Below, piece by piece: positions 9,262 through 17,822 of a stretch of 64,000 bases of DNA. Position 1 is the first letter of the stretch; each line of letters opens with the position of its first letter. The DNA is taken from contig NZ_CP047117.1 of NCBI RefSeq assembly GCF_030440535.1, forward strand, positions 124,001 to 188,000, in the 5' to 3' direction. The notes below the pieces were generated by a model, which was given only the letters and a program-made list of their open reading frames with translations, did not search any database and was not told the origin of the DNA. This DNA is from Corynebacterium capitovis DSM 44611. Lineage in GTDB: Bacteria; Actinomycetota; Actinomycetes; Mycobacteriales; Mycobacteriaceae. The position numbers and the translations under genes were made by a program.

Positions 9262-9380
9262 AATCAATTCATTCCAGATGAGAGATTCCGCGTTTGCGCT
9301 GGACCTGGCCCCAACGAGACGGAGTTTCTCTGAGGATCCGGTATTCGGCTCACTTCGCAGCCTTGTTAAGGAGACCGTCG

Positions 9381-9689
9381 ATGACGACAACGCTTTGGCC
9401 CCGCACCAGTGTCCGCGACCGTGGAGAATGGGTCACCATGGCGACGTGCCGCTCGGGGGACCCCGACGCGCTCTTCGTTCGTGGCGCCGAGCAGCGCAAG
9501 GCGGCTGCCATCTGCCGCCTCTGCCCGGTCATGATGGAGTGCCGGGCCGATGCCTTAGATAATCGGGTTGAGTTCGGTGTGTGGGGTGGGTTGACCGAGC
9601 GCCAGCGCCGCGCGGTGTTAAGGAAGAATCCCCACGTCACGGATTGGGCCGCCCACCTTGCCTCTGGCGCAGACATCGACGGCCTCTAA
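9381..9689 (+). CDS. whcA: WhiB-family Fe-S regulator (WhcA type)
   Basis: A 102-residue WhiB-like protein. The four cluster ligands are C23, C45, C48 and C54 (C-x21-C-x2-C-x5-C), followed by the GVWGG turn (residues 66-70) and a basic ERQRRAVLRK stretch. WhiB proteins carry a [4Fe-4S] cluster that senses O2, NO or redox state and act with SigA. In C. glutamicum WhcA is a negative factor in the oxidative stress response. The start is set by AAGGAGA (9368-9374) seven to eight bases before the ATG. It follows pbp in the same order as in C. glutamicum. A long leader with two GlxR-like boxes precedes it. Confidence 0.93.
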   Translation: MTTTLWPRTSVRDRGEWVTMATCRSGDPDALFVRGAEQRKAAAICRLCPVMMECRADALDNRVEFGVWGGLTERQRRAVLRKNPHVTDWAAHLASGADIDGL

Positions 9690-9717
9690 CCCCGTCCGGC
9701 CCCGGTAGGATGAGTCC

Positions 9718-9873
9718 ATGACTAAATGGGAATACGCCACAGTGCCGCTGCTCACTCACGCCACCAAGCAGATCCTGGACACGTGGGGGGAGGACGGGTG
9801 GGAGCTTGTCAGCGTCGTTCCCGGGCCCACGGCTGACAACCTCGTGGCGTACATGAAGCGCGAGGCGGAGTAA
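9718..9873 (+). CDS. DUF4177 small protein
   Basis: A 51-residue protein beginning MTKWEYATVPLLTH and containing DxWGEDGWELVSVV, the signature of the DUF4177 family. Its function is unknown. It is easily missed because of its length. The start is supported by TAGGAT (9706-9711) ending six bases before the ATG. Its stop is three bases before the RidA gene, so the two are probably co-transcribed and perhaps translationally coupled. The same pair occurs in related actinobacteria. Confidence 0.88.
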   Translation: MTKWEYATVPLLTHATKQILDTWGEDGWELVSVVPGPTADNLVAYMKREAE

Positions 9874-9876
9874 GCA

Positions 9877-10353
9877 ATGCGGGCAACGTGGTCCGAGCGA
9901 CTCCGCGACCTCGGCATCGAGCTGCCTCCCGTCGTCGCCCCTCTCGCGTCGTACGTCCCCGCGATCCAGGTCGGGCGCCAGGTGTGGACATCGGGGCAGC
10001 TCCCGCTTATCGACGGTTCTTTGCCCGCCACAGGAAAAGTTGGCGCCGCCGTATCGGCGGAGGTCGCCTACGCCTACGCTCGCCAGTGCGGGTTAAACGC
10101 GCTGGCTGCCGTGGATTCCCTGGTCGGCATCGACAACGTAGAGCGGGTGCTCAAGGTCGTCGGTTTCGTCTCTTCTGATCCGTCCTTTACGGGGCAGCCG
10201 GGCGTCGTTAATGGGGTAAGCGACCTGCTGGACGAGGTGTTCGGCGAGGCCGGCGCCCACGCGCGTTCCGCAGTCGGAGTGCCGGTTCTGCCGCTCGATT
10301 CCCCGGTTGAGGTTGAACTTGTCGTGGAGCTCAAAGACGGGGTAAAGCGCTAA
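9877..10353 (+). CDS. RidA family protein
   Basis: A 158-residue member of the RidA/YjgF/YER057c family. Classical RidA proteins hydrolyse reactive enamine or imine intermediates released by PLP enzymes. The N-terminal part (IQVGRQVWTSGQLPLIDG) and the ARSAVGVPVLPLDSPVEVELVV tail are typical. This is one of the longer forms, with an extra N-terminal ~25 residues. The arginine of the ARSAVGV stretch corresponds to the substrate-binding arginine of RidA. It lies three bases after the DUF4177 gene. Confidence 0.9.
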   Translation: MRATWSERLRDLGIELPPVVAPLASYVPAIQVGRQVWTSGQLPLIDGSLPATGKVGAAVSAEVAYAYARQCGLNALAAVDSLVGIDNVERVLKVVGFVSSDPSFTGQPGVVNGVSDLLDEVFGEAGAHARSAVGVPVLPLDSPVEVELVVELKDGVKR

Positions 10354-10363
10354 GCTTGCACGT

Positions 10364-11170
10364 ATGCAGCATCCTGCTTACAGCCAACTGCGCCCTGTGA
10401 CGCAATCCGCCGCGGTCGTCCTCGCGCCGAACCCGAGCTACGCGGCGCTGGAGGGGACGAACTCCTGGGTGATCCGGGATCCGGATGACGAATTCTCCAT
10501 CGTCGTCGATCCGGGCCCGGAAGACGAGGGGCATCTCAATGTCCTGCAGACGAAAGCGGACAAGGTGGCGCTGATCCTGCTGACCCACCGGCACCACGAC
10601 CACGCCGATGGGGCGGGTCGCTTCCGGCAGCTCACCGGCGCGCCGATTCGGGCTTTGGACCCCAATTACTGCACGGGCGCCCCGGCGCTGAGCGATGGGG
10701 AAGTCATCGCCCTCGACGGCGTGACACCCCAGATTAAGGTCGTAGCCACCCCGGGTCACACGAGCGACTCAGTCTCTTACTTCGTCTACACCGGCACGGC
10801 CGAGGAAAGCCCGCTAGAGGGCATCATCACCGGCGATACGATCGCTGGCCGACACACCACCATGATCTCGGAAACGGACGGCGACCTCGGCGCCTACCTG
10901 GACACCTTGTCCATGCTGGAGGAGGTGGGCAAGAACATCCCGCTGCTGCCGGGCCACGGCCCGGAAGGAGCCGACCTGTCGGCCTACGCCCGCAAATACA
11001 TCGACCGCCGCAACCAGCGCCTGGAGCAGATCCGCGCGGCGCTGGAGAAGCTCGGCCCGGACGTCAGCGTCAGCGCCTTAGTCGATGAGATCTACGACGA
11101 CGTGGATCCCGTCCTGCGTGGCGCGGCGGAGCAGTCGACCCGCGTGGCGCTGCGCTACCTCAAGGCGTAG
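10364..11170 (+). CDS. Metallo-beta-lactamase fold hydrolase
   Basis: A 268-residue MBL-fold enzyme of the LACTB2/RNase-like branch. The metal motif is H75-x-H77-x-D79-H80. Further ligands are suggested by TPGHTSDS, the GDTIAG aspartate and the LPGHGPE histidine, followed by a winged-helix-like C-terminal part. The substrate cannot be named. The start is leaderless by pattern: TAAGCT (10351-10356) overlaps the RidA stop codon and ends seven bases before the ATG, so the gene appears to have its own promoter. It converges on glxR with an eight-base gap. Confidence 0.9.
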   Translation: MQHPAYSQLRPVTQSAAVVLAPNPSYAALEGTNSWVIRDPDDEFSIVVDPGPEDEGHLNVLQTKADKVALILLTHRHHDHADGAGRFRQLTGAPIRALDPNYCTGAPALSDGEVIALDGVTPQIKVVATPGHTSDSVSYFVYTGTAEESPLEGIITGDTIAGRHTTMISETDGDLGAYLDTLSMLEEVGKNIPLLPGHGPEGADLSAYARKYIDRRNQRLEQIRAALEKLGPDVSVSALVDEIYDDVDPVLRGAAEQSTRVALRYLKA

Positions 11171-11178
11171 TAGAACCG

Positions 11179-11862
11179 CTAGCGGGCGCGCCGTGCGAGG
11201 TGCTCCGTATCGACGATCAGCACGGACTTGCCTTCCAGGCGGATCCATCCCCGGTGGGCGAACGTGGCCAGCGCCTTGTTCACCGTCTCCCGCGAGGCGC
11301 CTACGAGCTGCGCGATCTCTTCCTGGGTGAGGTCGTGGTTGACGCGCAGCGCGCCACCCTCTTGGATACCGAAGCGGTTTGCCAGCTGCAGCAGCGTCTT
11401 GGCGACGCGCCCGGGCACGTCGGTGAAGATGAGGTCAGCGAGCGAGGCGTTGGTGCGGCGCAGACGACGAGCGAGCACACGCAGCAGCTGCTGGGAGATC
11501 TCCGGGTGGTTGCTGATCCACTCTTTCAGCATCTCGGAGTTCATCGTCGCTGCCGATACCTCGGTCACGCACACGGCCGAGGAGGTGCGGGGGCCCGGAT
11601 CGAAGATCGACAGCTCGCCGAACATGTCGGAGGGCCCCATCACGGACAGGAGGTTCTCGCGGCCGTCCGGGGCGTGGCGGGCAAGCTTCACCTTGCCCTC
11701 GGTGATGATGTACAGGCGGTCGCCGGGCTCGCCCTCGTCGAAAATCGTTGTGCCCCGCCCGAAGTGAACGGTCTCCATGTCATTAATAAGGGCGGAGACC
11801 GCGTCGGGGTCCACGCCCTGAAAGATGCCTGCGCGGGCAAGGGTATCGTGTACGCCTTCCAT
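11179..11862 (-). CDS. glxR: cAMP-responsive CRP/FNR global regulator GlxR
   Basis: A 227-residue regulator, the same length as and nearly identical to C. glutamicum GlxR as I remember it. The cyclic-nucleotide domain has the phosphate-binding cassette G82-E83-L84-S85 with R92-T93-S94. The helix-turn-helix is at residues ~178-199 ([20 protein letters not shown]). GlxR binds cAMP and TGTGA-N6-TCACA sites at hundreds of promoters of carbon metabolism, respiration and cell-wall genes. The start is set by GAGGAGG four bases before the ATG. An imperfect GC-rich inverted repeat lies in its upstream region (11889-11925). It is divergent from nth. Confidence 0.98.
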   Translation of the reverse strand: MEGVHDTLARAGIFQGVDPDAVSALINDMETVHFGRGTTIFDEGEPGDRLYIITEGKVKLARHAPDGRENLLSVMGPSDMFGELSIFDPGPRTSSAVCVTEVSAATMNSEMLKEWISNHPEISQQLLRVLARRLRRTNASLADLIFTDVPGRVAKTLLQLANRFGIQEGGALRVNHDLTQEEIAQLVGASRETVNKALATFAHRGWIRLEGKSVLIVDTEHLARRAR

Positions 11863-12020
11863 AGGTCCTCCTCGGATGGGTGAAATCGGTGGGGCGAGCG
11901 CGCGAAACGCGCCTCGCCACAATCAACCCGGAAGTCTAGCAAAAAGTAGGAGGTTCGTCACAGAACGCGCTTTTTGTGGCGCTTTCGGATCCCGGCGGCG
12001 CTGGATTAGACTTCTGAGGC

Positions 12021-12821
12021 ATGAGTGACAACCGGGGCGCGAGCCTCACACCCCAGCGGCACCGCCGCCCGGGCGCGCACCCGGCTGCCCGAGGTACGGA
12101 GACGCCGCGCGGCCGTATCCGGCGGGCGCGCCGCATCAACCGAACGCTTGCGGCCGTCTTCCCCGACGCGCACGCGGAGCTGGACTTTTCCACCCCCTTA
12201 GAGCTGCTTGTCGCCACCGTCCTCTCCGCCCAAACGACGGACGTGCGCGTCAATCAGGTTACTCCCGAGCTCTTCGCCCGCTTCCCGACGGCCTCCGCTT
12301 ACGCCTCCGCCACGCCCGCAGAGGTCGAGGCGATTATCCGCCCTACTGGCTTCTACCGAGCCAAAGCGGCGAACCTCATCGGGCTGGGGCGCAAACTCGT
12401 GGCCGACTTCGGCGGGGAGGTCCCCGTCGCGCTGGAGGATCTGGTCACCCTGCCCGGAGTGGGGCGGAAAACCGCCCACGTGGTCCGCGGCAACGCGTTC
12501 GGTCTGCCGGGGTTGACCGTCGATACCCACTTTCAGCGGCTGGCGCGCCGCCTGCTGCTGACTGAGGAGACCGACCCCGTCAAGATTGAACACGCGGTGG
12601 GGGAGCTCATCGAGCGTCAAGAGTGGACCATGTTTTCCCACCGCATCATCTTTCACGGGCGGCGGGTGTGTCACGCGCGCCGGCCTGCATGCGGGGTGTG
12701 CCCCATCGCCTTCGATTGCCCGAGTTTCGGCGTCGATGGGCCGATTGTCCCGACGACTGCCGCCGAGCGCGTGACGGGCCCGGAGCGGGGCCACATCCTT
12801 GCGTTCGGAAGGGAGCGCTGA
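12021..12821 (+). CDS. nth: Endonuclease III (DNA glycosylase/AP lyase)
   Basis: A 266-residue base-excision repair enzyme that removes oxidised pyrimidines and cleaves AP sites. The helix-hairpin-helix segment [10 protein letters not shown] carries the catalytic lysine K150. The catalytic aspartate is D168 in VDTHFQRL. The [4Fe-4S] ligands are C217, C224, C227 and C233 (C-x6-C-x2-C-x5-C). A basic N-terminal extension of ~35 residues precedes the domain. TAGACT (12007-12012) ends eight bases before the ATG. The stop overlaps the ATG of the TlpA-like gene by one base. Divergent from glxR, as in mycobacteria. Confidence 0.96.
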   Translation: MSDNRGASLTPQRHRRPGAHPAARGTETPRGRIRRARRINRTLAAVFPDAHAELDFSTPLELLVATVLSAQTTDVRVNQVTPELFARFPTASAYASATPAEVEAIIRPTGFYRAKAANLIGLGRKLVADFGGEVPVALEDLVTLPGVGRKTAHVVRGNAFGLPGLTVDTHFQRLARRLLLTEETDPVKIEHAVGELIERQEWTMFSHRIIFHGRRVCHARRPACGVCPIAFDCPSFGVDGPIVPTTAAERVTGPERGHILAFGRER

Positions 12822-13393
12822 TGCGCACGCTCAACAGGTCCGTCGTTGTGGGAATCGTGGCGGTGGTTCTCGCCACCGCCGTCATTGCTGCCGGTCTGTA
12901 CGCACTGGTCGCGAAGGGCGGGAAAGGCGTGGGAAACCCGGGCGAGGGGGCGTCGACAAGCGAGGTGCCCGTCGCCCCGCGCCCCGACTGCCCCGCAGGT
13001 AGCGTCGCGGGAGTCGAATTGCCGTGCCTCGGCGGGCAGGAGAACGCCGCCGCGGAAGCGGGAATTACGGTGGTGAACCTCTGGGCGTGGTGGTGCGAAC
13101 CGTGCCGAGCCGAGCTACCGGTTGTTGACGAATTCGCCGCGCGCCATCCCGAGTACACGGTCGTGGGAGTCCACGCCGATCCGTCGGCGTCCCGGGGCGC
13201 AGACCTGCTGACCCAACTCGGGGTGCACATCCCCAGCTACCAGGACGATTCCAACGCCTTTGCAGGCACGCTCGGATTGCCGGCTGTTGTGCCCGTGACC
13301 GTGGTGCTGCGCGATGGCAAACAGATCGCCGTGTTCGCGCGCACCTTCGATTCGGTAGACGCTGTGAACGATGCCGTGGGCCAGGTGGTTTAG
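12821..13393 (+). CDS. TlpA-like membrane-anchored thioredoxin
   Basis: A 190-residue protein with an N-terminal membrane anchor or uncleaved signal (residues ~7-32) and an extracytoplasmic thioredoxin-like domain. The redox motif is W91-C92-E93-P94-C95 in WAWWCEPCRAE. The cis-proline region is the VVPVTVVL stretch. Two further cysteines (DCPAGS.. and LPCLGG) lie before the active site. Such proteins reduce or oxidise envelope thiols, for example during cytochrome maturation; the partner is not evident. The M. tuberculosis homologue occupies the same position between nth and the NUDIX gene. Its ATG overlaps the nth stop (TGATG). Confidence 0.9.
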   Translation: MRTLNRSVVVGIVAVVLATAVIAAGLYALVAKGGKGVGNPGEGASTSEVPVAPRPDCPAGSVAGVELPCLGGQENAAAEAGITVVNLWAWWCEPCRAELPVVDEFAARHPEYTVVGVHADPSASRGADLLTQLGVHIPSYQDDSNAFAGTLGLPAVVPVTVVLRDGKQIAVFARTFDSVDAVNDAVGQVV

Positions 13394-14104
13394 ATGAGTG
13401 ACGTGCCCGCTCTGCCGGCCTCGGCACCCGAGTGGATGAGCCCGCTGGTCCGCGGGCTGGACGCGTCGAGCGACCAGCTGCGGCGGCTGCTGGGGCGGCG
13501 GGTACCGCAGAAGGACACCGCTGCGGAGGCGGCCGTGCTCATGCTGCTCAGCGGCGACCCCGGTGCGAAAGACCTCCCGGGTGACGCCCGCGTGCTCCTC
13601 ACCCACCGGACGCCGACGATGCGCAGCCACTCGGGCCAGATGGCCTTTCCCGGTGGCCGCATCGATCCGGGCGACGCGGGCCCCGTCGACGCGGCGCTTC
13701 GCGAGGCCTGGGAGGAAACGGGATTGGAGCGCGCGCGGGTTGCGCCTCTAGCTACTCTCGATACGGTGACTACCGGGGGCAGCGGCCGAGCTGTCGCCCC
13801 CGTTCTCGCTTACTCCGCGGACCCGGGAGAAACCCGCGTGGCTAGCGTGCAGGAAACCGATGATGTTTTCTTCGCCTCCCTGGCCGACCTCATCGAGCCG
13901 GCCAACCGCGTGCAGGTGGGCATGCTGGCGTGGCACGGTCCCGCCTTCTGGGTCAATGACTACCTGGTGTGGGGTTTCACGGGCGCCCTTCTCGACGCCC
14001 TACTGCGCGCCGGGAGCTGGGCGAAACCGTGGGAGAGCGGGCGCATCGTGCCCCTCCGCTCGGCACTCAAGCGGTCCCGTAATGGGGAACGCCACTTCTC
14101 ATGA
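13394..14104 (+). CDS. NUDIX hydrolase, probable CoA pyrophosphatase
   Basis: A 236-residue NUDIX enzyme. The Nudix box runs GGRIDPGD....ALREAWEETGL, close to G-x5-E-x7-REUxEExGU. Preceding sequence (LLTHRTPTMRSHSGQMAFPGGR) matches the CoA pyrophosphatase subgroup (NudL/UPF0035), which cleaves CoA to 4'-phosphopantetheine and 3',5'-ADP. The ATG follows the TlpA-like stop directly, so the genes are coupled. Exact substrate preference is inferred from the subgroup signature only. Confidence 0.88.
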   Translation: MSDVPALPASAPEWMSPLVRGLDASSDQLRRLLGRRVPQKDTAAEAAVLMLLSGDPGAKDLPGDARVLLTHRTPTMRSHSGQMAFPGGRIDPGDAGPVDAALREAWEETGLERARVAPLATLDTVTTGGSGRAVAPVLAYSADPGETRVASVQETDDVFFASLADLIEPANRVQVGMLAWHGPAFWVNDYLVWGFTGALLDALLRAGSWAKPWESGRIVPLRSALKRSRNGERHFS

Positions 14105-14160
14105 GGGGGGCGGGGTAACATTGCAGCCCAGCAGCGCGGGTTGTAAGGAGCGGATGTAGG

Positions 14161-15348
14161 TTGAACGCACACCTCGTCGTAGATGCGGCCCTTGGCGTGA
14201 CGATGTTTGTGGCCCTCATGAGCGGCTGGCGCCGAGGGGCGCTGACGGCGGTGCTTGCCGCCGTGGGCATCCTCGCCGGCCTTGTCGTGGGTTTGTCAAC
14301 ATCCATCCCCGTCCAGCAGTGGAGCTCGAGTCACCTGGTCAGGGTGTTTACCGTCCTTGCCCTCGTCGTCGTTTTCGTGGGACTGGGAAACGTCGTGGGG
14401 ACGATGATCGGGATCCGTCTTAGAGATCGCGCCAGGCTCCGCTCGACGCAGGTCCTTGACTCCGTGTGCGGCGCCCTGTTCCAGGTCACAGCGGTCGCGG
14501 TAGCCATTTGGTTTGTCTCGATCCCGCTGGCCACGGTTGTTCCTGGGCCCGTGGGGGAGGGGTTGCGCAGCTCGCGCATCCTCGCGGCTCTAGACGCCGC
14601 GGCCCCCGCCAGCGCGCACGCTCTACCCGCTCGGTTCGCCGCCCTTCTCGACGACTCGGGGCTGCCCCCCTTGGTCACGCCGTTTTCCCCCGCGTCCTCG
14701 GTCGCGGCTCCGGACGCCGGCGCGATCGACGCCGACGTAGTTAAGCAGACCCGGCCGAGCGTAGTTCACGTCATGGCGGATGCCGGGTCGTGCGATCGCC
14801 GCCTCATGGGCTCTGGCTTCGTCGCCGCGCAGGACTACGTCATTACCAACGCCCACGTCGTCGCGGGGACGGACGCGGTGAATCTCGATACCGTGCTGGG
14901 TGTCCAGCGCGCCACCGTGGTGTTCTACGACCCGGGCATCGACATCGCCGTTCTGTGGTCGCCAGGCCTTGGCCTGGATCCGCTTCCCTTCGCCGACGCC
15001 ACCCTGGGTACGGGGAATGACGCCGTGGTGATGGGGTTCCCCCAATCGGGCCCGTTTGAAGCCGCCGCCGCGCGCATTCGCGGCGTGACCACGATTGCCG
15101 GCCCCAATATTTACGCCTCCGGACGGGTGGAGCGGGAAGCGTACACCGTGCGCGGCACGATACGGCAGGGCAATTCGGGCGGCCCTTTGCTCACCCCGGA
15201 TGGAAGCGTTGCTGGCGTCGTTTTCGGCGCATCCATTGACTCCTCTGACACCGGCTACGCGCTGACTACTCGTCAGGTGCTCGCCAGCGTGGGGGATTTC
15301 GCGTCGCTGACCAGCAGCGTTGATACGCAGAGCTGCGTCGCGCGCTAG
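14161..15348 (+). CDS. marP: Membrane-bound serine protease MarP
   Basis: A 395-residue protein. The N-terminal ~160 residues form four CvpA/colicin V-like membrane helices. The rest is a periplasmic trypsin-like protease with catalytic H232 (ITNAHVV), D261 (GIDIAV) and S339 (GNSGG). Two cysteines (C213-region SCDRRL and the C-terminal SCVAR) may form the disulfide known in MarP. In M. tuberculosis MarP supports acid and oxidative resistance by processing the peptidoglycan hydrolase RipA. The start is taken as TTG at 14161, with AAGGAG upstream. The stop shares CTAG with the convergent hydrolase gene. Confidence 0.92.
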   Translation: MNAHLVVDAALGVTMFVALMSGWRRGALTAVLAAVGILAGLVVGLSTSIPVQQWSSSHLVRVFTVLALVVVFVGLGNVVGTMIGIRLRDRARLRSTQVLDSVCGALFQVTAVAVAIWFVSIPLATVVPGPVGEGLRSSRILAALDAAAPASAHALPARFAALLDDSGLPPLVTPFSPASSVAAPDAGAIDADVVKQTRPSVVHVMADAGSCDRRLMGSGFVAAQDYVITNAHVVAGTDAVNLDTVLGVQRATVVFYDPGIDIAVLWSPGLGLDPLPFADATLGTGNDAVVMGFPQSGPFEAAAARIRGVTTIAGPNIYASGRVEREAYTVRGTIRQGNSGGPLLTPDGSVAGVVFGASIDSSDTGYALTTRQVLASVGDFASLTSSVDTQSCVAR

Positions 15349-16247
15349 GAGGCCGGGTTAAACTTCTCGACGGCGCGCACAAACCGCTCGGGGCGTTCCA
15401 TATGCGGCAGGTGCTTGGTCCCAGAAATGTGAGCGACGGCGCATTCCCCGGTGGCCCTCTGTGACTGGCGGCGCGCGAGCACCGCGCCGCCGAATCCGGG
15501 GGGCTGCAGCAAGAGGACGGGCGCGGTGACTGGGTGCGCGGAGTTCGCGGCCCGCTGCGTCAGCAGGCGCGGCGCGGCGCTCAGGTTGGGCCAGGCGTGG
15601 TCGATGCGCGCGGCGCGCTGGCGCAGTTGCAGCGTCTGGGCGAATTGGGACGAGGCGTGGAATGCGGGCTCGGTGGCCGCGAGGAGGTCGCGACGTACCG
15701 CCTCGTCCGAACGTTGCAGAAGGCGCAGGGGCGAACGGGCGACCACCTGCCGCGTGATACTCCGGCCGTGGCGCCAGGGTCGCGTTGCTAAGGCGTAGCC
15801 CATGTCGGCGGGGTGGGCGGCAGACAGCGAGACAAGCGCCTCGATGTGATCTGGGTGCGCGGCCGCGAACTGCCAGGCGAGAGCCCCGCCGACCCCTTGG
15901 CCGACGAGCGTCACCCGGCGGTGGCCTAGCGTCGTGATCACGTCGCGCAGGTCACCGATCGCGACGCGGGCGGAATCTCCCCGGCGTTGCGCGGGCTTGT
16001 CAGACAGCCCGTAACCGCGCATATCCAGAGCAACGGCGTGAAACCCTGCGGCGCCCAAGGGGCCGAGGACGTCCTTGAAATCGAACCAGGCTCCGTACGC
16101 GCCATGGAGGAGGAGCAGCAGTGGGTGGGACTGATCCCCGGCAGTGGCAACGTGGAGGCGCACCCCGCGGGTGTGCAGCATCCGGTGGGTGAACTCTCCG
16201 TGGACCTCCGCCACCTTGGGCGAAAGACGTCTCTCCTGCCGCGCCAC
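15345..16247 (-). CDS. EphE-like alpha/beta-hydrolase fold protein lacking the catalytic nucleophile
   Basis: A 300-residue protein with clear alpha/beta-hydrolase features: LLLLHGAYGAWFDF oxyanion region, LDMRGYGLSDKP, and a C-terminal H279/H282 (GTKHLPHMERPE). It corresponds by position to EphE of M. tuberculosis. At the nucleophile elbow, however, the sequence is G116-Q-G118-V-G120, so glycine replaces Ser/Asp/Cys. The strand that normally precedes the acid (PVLLLQPPGFGG) has no aspartate. I therefore expect no ordinary hydrolase or epoxide hydrolase activity. The GTG start lies 20 bases after the holin-X gene. Convergent with marP. Confidence 0.85.
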   Translation of the reverse strand: MARQERRLSPKVAEVHGEFTHRMLHTRGVRLHVATAGDQSHPLLLLLHGAYGAWFDFKDVLGPLGAAGFHAVALDMRGYGLSDKPAQRRGDSARVAIGDLRDVITTLGHRRVTLVGQGVGGALAWQFAAAHPDHIEALVSLSAAHPADMGYALATRPWRHGRSITRQVVARSPLRLLQRSDEAVRRDLLAATEPAFHASSQFAQTLQLRQRAARIDHAWPNLSAAPRLLTQRAANSAHPVTAPVLLLQPPGFGGAVLARRQSQRATGECAVAHISGTKHLPHMERPERFVRAVEKFNPAS

Positions 16248-16267
16248 GGGAAACGGGGGATGGGACC

Positions 16268-16804
16268 TTACTTCCGGGTGGTCGAGGCGAGCTCGCCGGC
16301 AGAGGTGTACAGCCCGCTGTCATCCTTGGCCAGGTTCTTCTGTGCCTGGCCCGGAACGAGGTTCTTCAGTTCGTTAACGGAGGAAATCGTCTTTTTCGGG
16401 GCCTGGATGTTCTTGAACTTTTTCAGGCCGATAAAAGCGAGGATTCCCGCAACCGCCAGCATGACGAGGAAGACGATGAGGAAGGCGGCCCACCACGGCA
16501 GCCACTGCGCGAGGAGAGCGGCGACGAAGAGGAACAGGAAAAACGTCGAGTACAGGGCGACGACGCCTGCGCCGGCGAGGAGGCCGCCTCCCACGGCACC
16601 CTTCTTCACCTCACCCACAACCTCGGACTTGGCCAGCTCGATTTCGCTGCGCACGAGGGTGGACATCTGCTCGGTCGCGTTGGAAATGAGGGTGCCGATG
16701 GAATCCTGCCCCGGTTGGGTAACGTCGGTGTCACGCAACGGGATCGAATCCACTTTGGCGGAGATTGCGGTGGACCCGTCGGTATATAGACCCTTGTCGC
16801 TCAC
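16268..16804 (-). CDS. Actinobacterial holin-X (phage holin superfamily III) membrane protein
   Basis: A 178-residue protein. The soluble N-terminus (TLISNATEQMSTLVRSEIELAKSEV) is followed by two adjacent membrane helices at about residues 70-100 and 105-130, then a basic, charged tail (LKKFKNIQAPKKT). This is the Holin-X/DUF1469 architecture. Despite the name, these proteins are chromosomal housekeeping genes in Corynebacteriales and not evidence of a prophage. The GTG start has GGAAGGTAG upstream. It probably heads a two-gene unit with the EphE-like gene. Confidence 0.85.
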   Translation of the reverse strand: MSDKGLYTDGSTAISAKVDSIPLRDTDVTQPGQDSIGTLISNATEQMSTLVRSEIELAKSEVVGEVKKGAVGGGLLAGAGVVALYSTFFLFLFVAALLAQWLPWWAAFLIVFLVMLAVAGILAFIGLKKFKNIQAPKKTISSVNELKNLVPGQAQKNLAKDDSGLYTSAGELASTTRK

Positions 16805-16872
16805 TATAACTACCTTCCTAGCTGCGCTGGCACGATGAATGCGACTTTATCACTAAATCCTGTGCTGACGCT

Positions 16873-17706
16873 TTAGTCGGGCGTGCGGCCCGCCGCGCGT
16901 TGGCTCGTCCCCAGTCGTTGCGCCAGCCATAGACCCAGGGCCGCGAGCGCCGTTGCGCCAGCCACTACTCCAGCGCCGATCCCGACTTCCTTGGCGTTGG
17001 GCATTTGAATGAGCGGCTCGGGGTTGCGGAAGATGCGGACGTCCCACCCCTGCTTCATCGCGTGCTTGCGCAAGGCACGATCAGGGTTGACGGCGACGGG
17101 GTGCCCCACTGCTTCGAGCATGGGGATGTCCGTGGCCGAGTCGGAGTAGGCGTAACTGCGAGACAGGTCGTAACCGTGCCTGCGAGCGAATTCTGCGACG
17201 GCATCGGCCTTGGCCCCGCCCTTGAGGTAGCGGGTGATCTCGCCCGTGAGCTTTCCATCCTTGACTTCCAGCTCCGTTGCGACGACGGTGTGCACCCCCA
17301 GTTCCCGGGCGATAGGCTCCACGAGGATGGAGGCCGAGGCGGAGATGATGATGACGTCGCGCCCGGTGGACCGGTGCTCGTCGATAAGTTCCCTGGCCTC
17401 AGCATATATGGCGGGGGTGACGACGTTGTGCATCGTTTCGGTGGTGATCCGGTCGATGTCTTCGACCGACCACCCGGCCACCATTCGAGTCAGCTGGTCC
17501 CGGGTGGAGTCCATCTGCTCGTCGCTGTGTCCAGAAAACATGTATGTGGCTTTGGACAGGTACAGCTCTAGGGCTTCCTGACGGGTGATCAAACCGTTGC
17601 TGAGGAACTCGCGGCCGAAGGCGAAGGCGGACGAGGTGGCGATGATCGTCTTGTCCAGGTCAAAGAAAGCCGCGGTACGGCGCAAAGCGACGGCGGAGGA
17701 AGACAT
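16873..17706 (-). CDS. HAD-IB family phosphatase (SerB-like)
   Basis: A 277-residue HAD-superfamily hydrolase. Motif I is D16-L-D18-K-T (FFDLDKT), motif II is IIISASAS, and motif III/IV is SYAYSDSATDIPML. A C-terminal membrane helix (about residues 240-265, VGIGAGVVAGATALAALGLWLA) probably anchors it. It belongs to the SerB-like subfamily that sits beside ssd in mycobacteria; a phospholipid or phosphate-ester substrate is possible, and phosphoserine is not assured. The ATG at 17706 is preceded by TACACT (17714-17719) with a seven-base gap and no Shine-Dalgarno. Confidence 0.9.
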   Translation of the reverse strand: MSSSAVALRRTAAFFDLDKTIIATSSAFAFGREFLSNGLITRQEALELYLSKATYMFSGHSDEQMDSTRDQLTRMVAGWSVEDIDRITTETMHNVVTPAIYAEARELIDEHRSTGRDVIIISASASILVEPIARELGVHTVVATELEVKDGKLTGEITRYLKGGAKADAVAEFARRHGYDLSRSYAYSDSATDIPMLEAVGHPVAVNPDRALRKHAMKQGWDVRIFRNPEPLIQMPNAKEVGIGAGVVAGATALAALGLWLAQRLGTSQRAAGRTPD

Positions 17707-17786
17707 AGGTGTAAGTGTAACCCGTGGCGCGACACGGGGAGTGAGCTGCGGTTTTAGCAAAATTGTTCGCATTTCGGCGTGACGTC

Positions 17787-17816
17787 TTGCCTCCCGTGGG
17801 GCTGGTGTGCCATAAT
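17787..17816 (+). promoter_or_regulatory. Promoter of the 6C RNA
   Basis: TTGCCT (17787-17792) and CATAAT (17811-17816) are 18 bases apart, and TGC precedes the -10, giving an extended -10. Predicted initiation at about 17823 matches the 5' end expected for the 6C RNA. Between this and the HAD gene promoter (17714-17719) I see nothing else. Confidence 0.6.
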
Positions 17817-17822
17817 GAGCCT

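Noticed and set aside
11889-11925. GC-rich inverted repeat upstream of glxR as a terminator or riboswitch.
   Set aside because: The stem needs several bulges and has no T-run; it may only reflect local composition.
16268-16804. The holin-X gene as a sign of a prophage.
   Set aside because: It is part of a conserved chromosomal gene order and no other phage genes are nearby.
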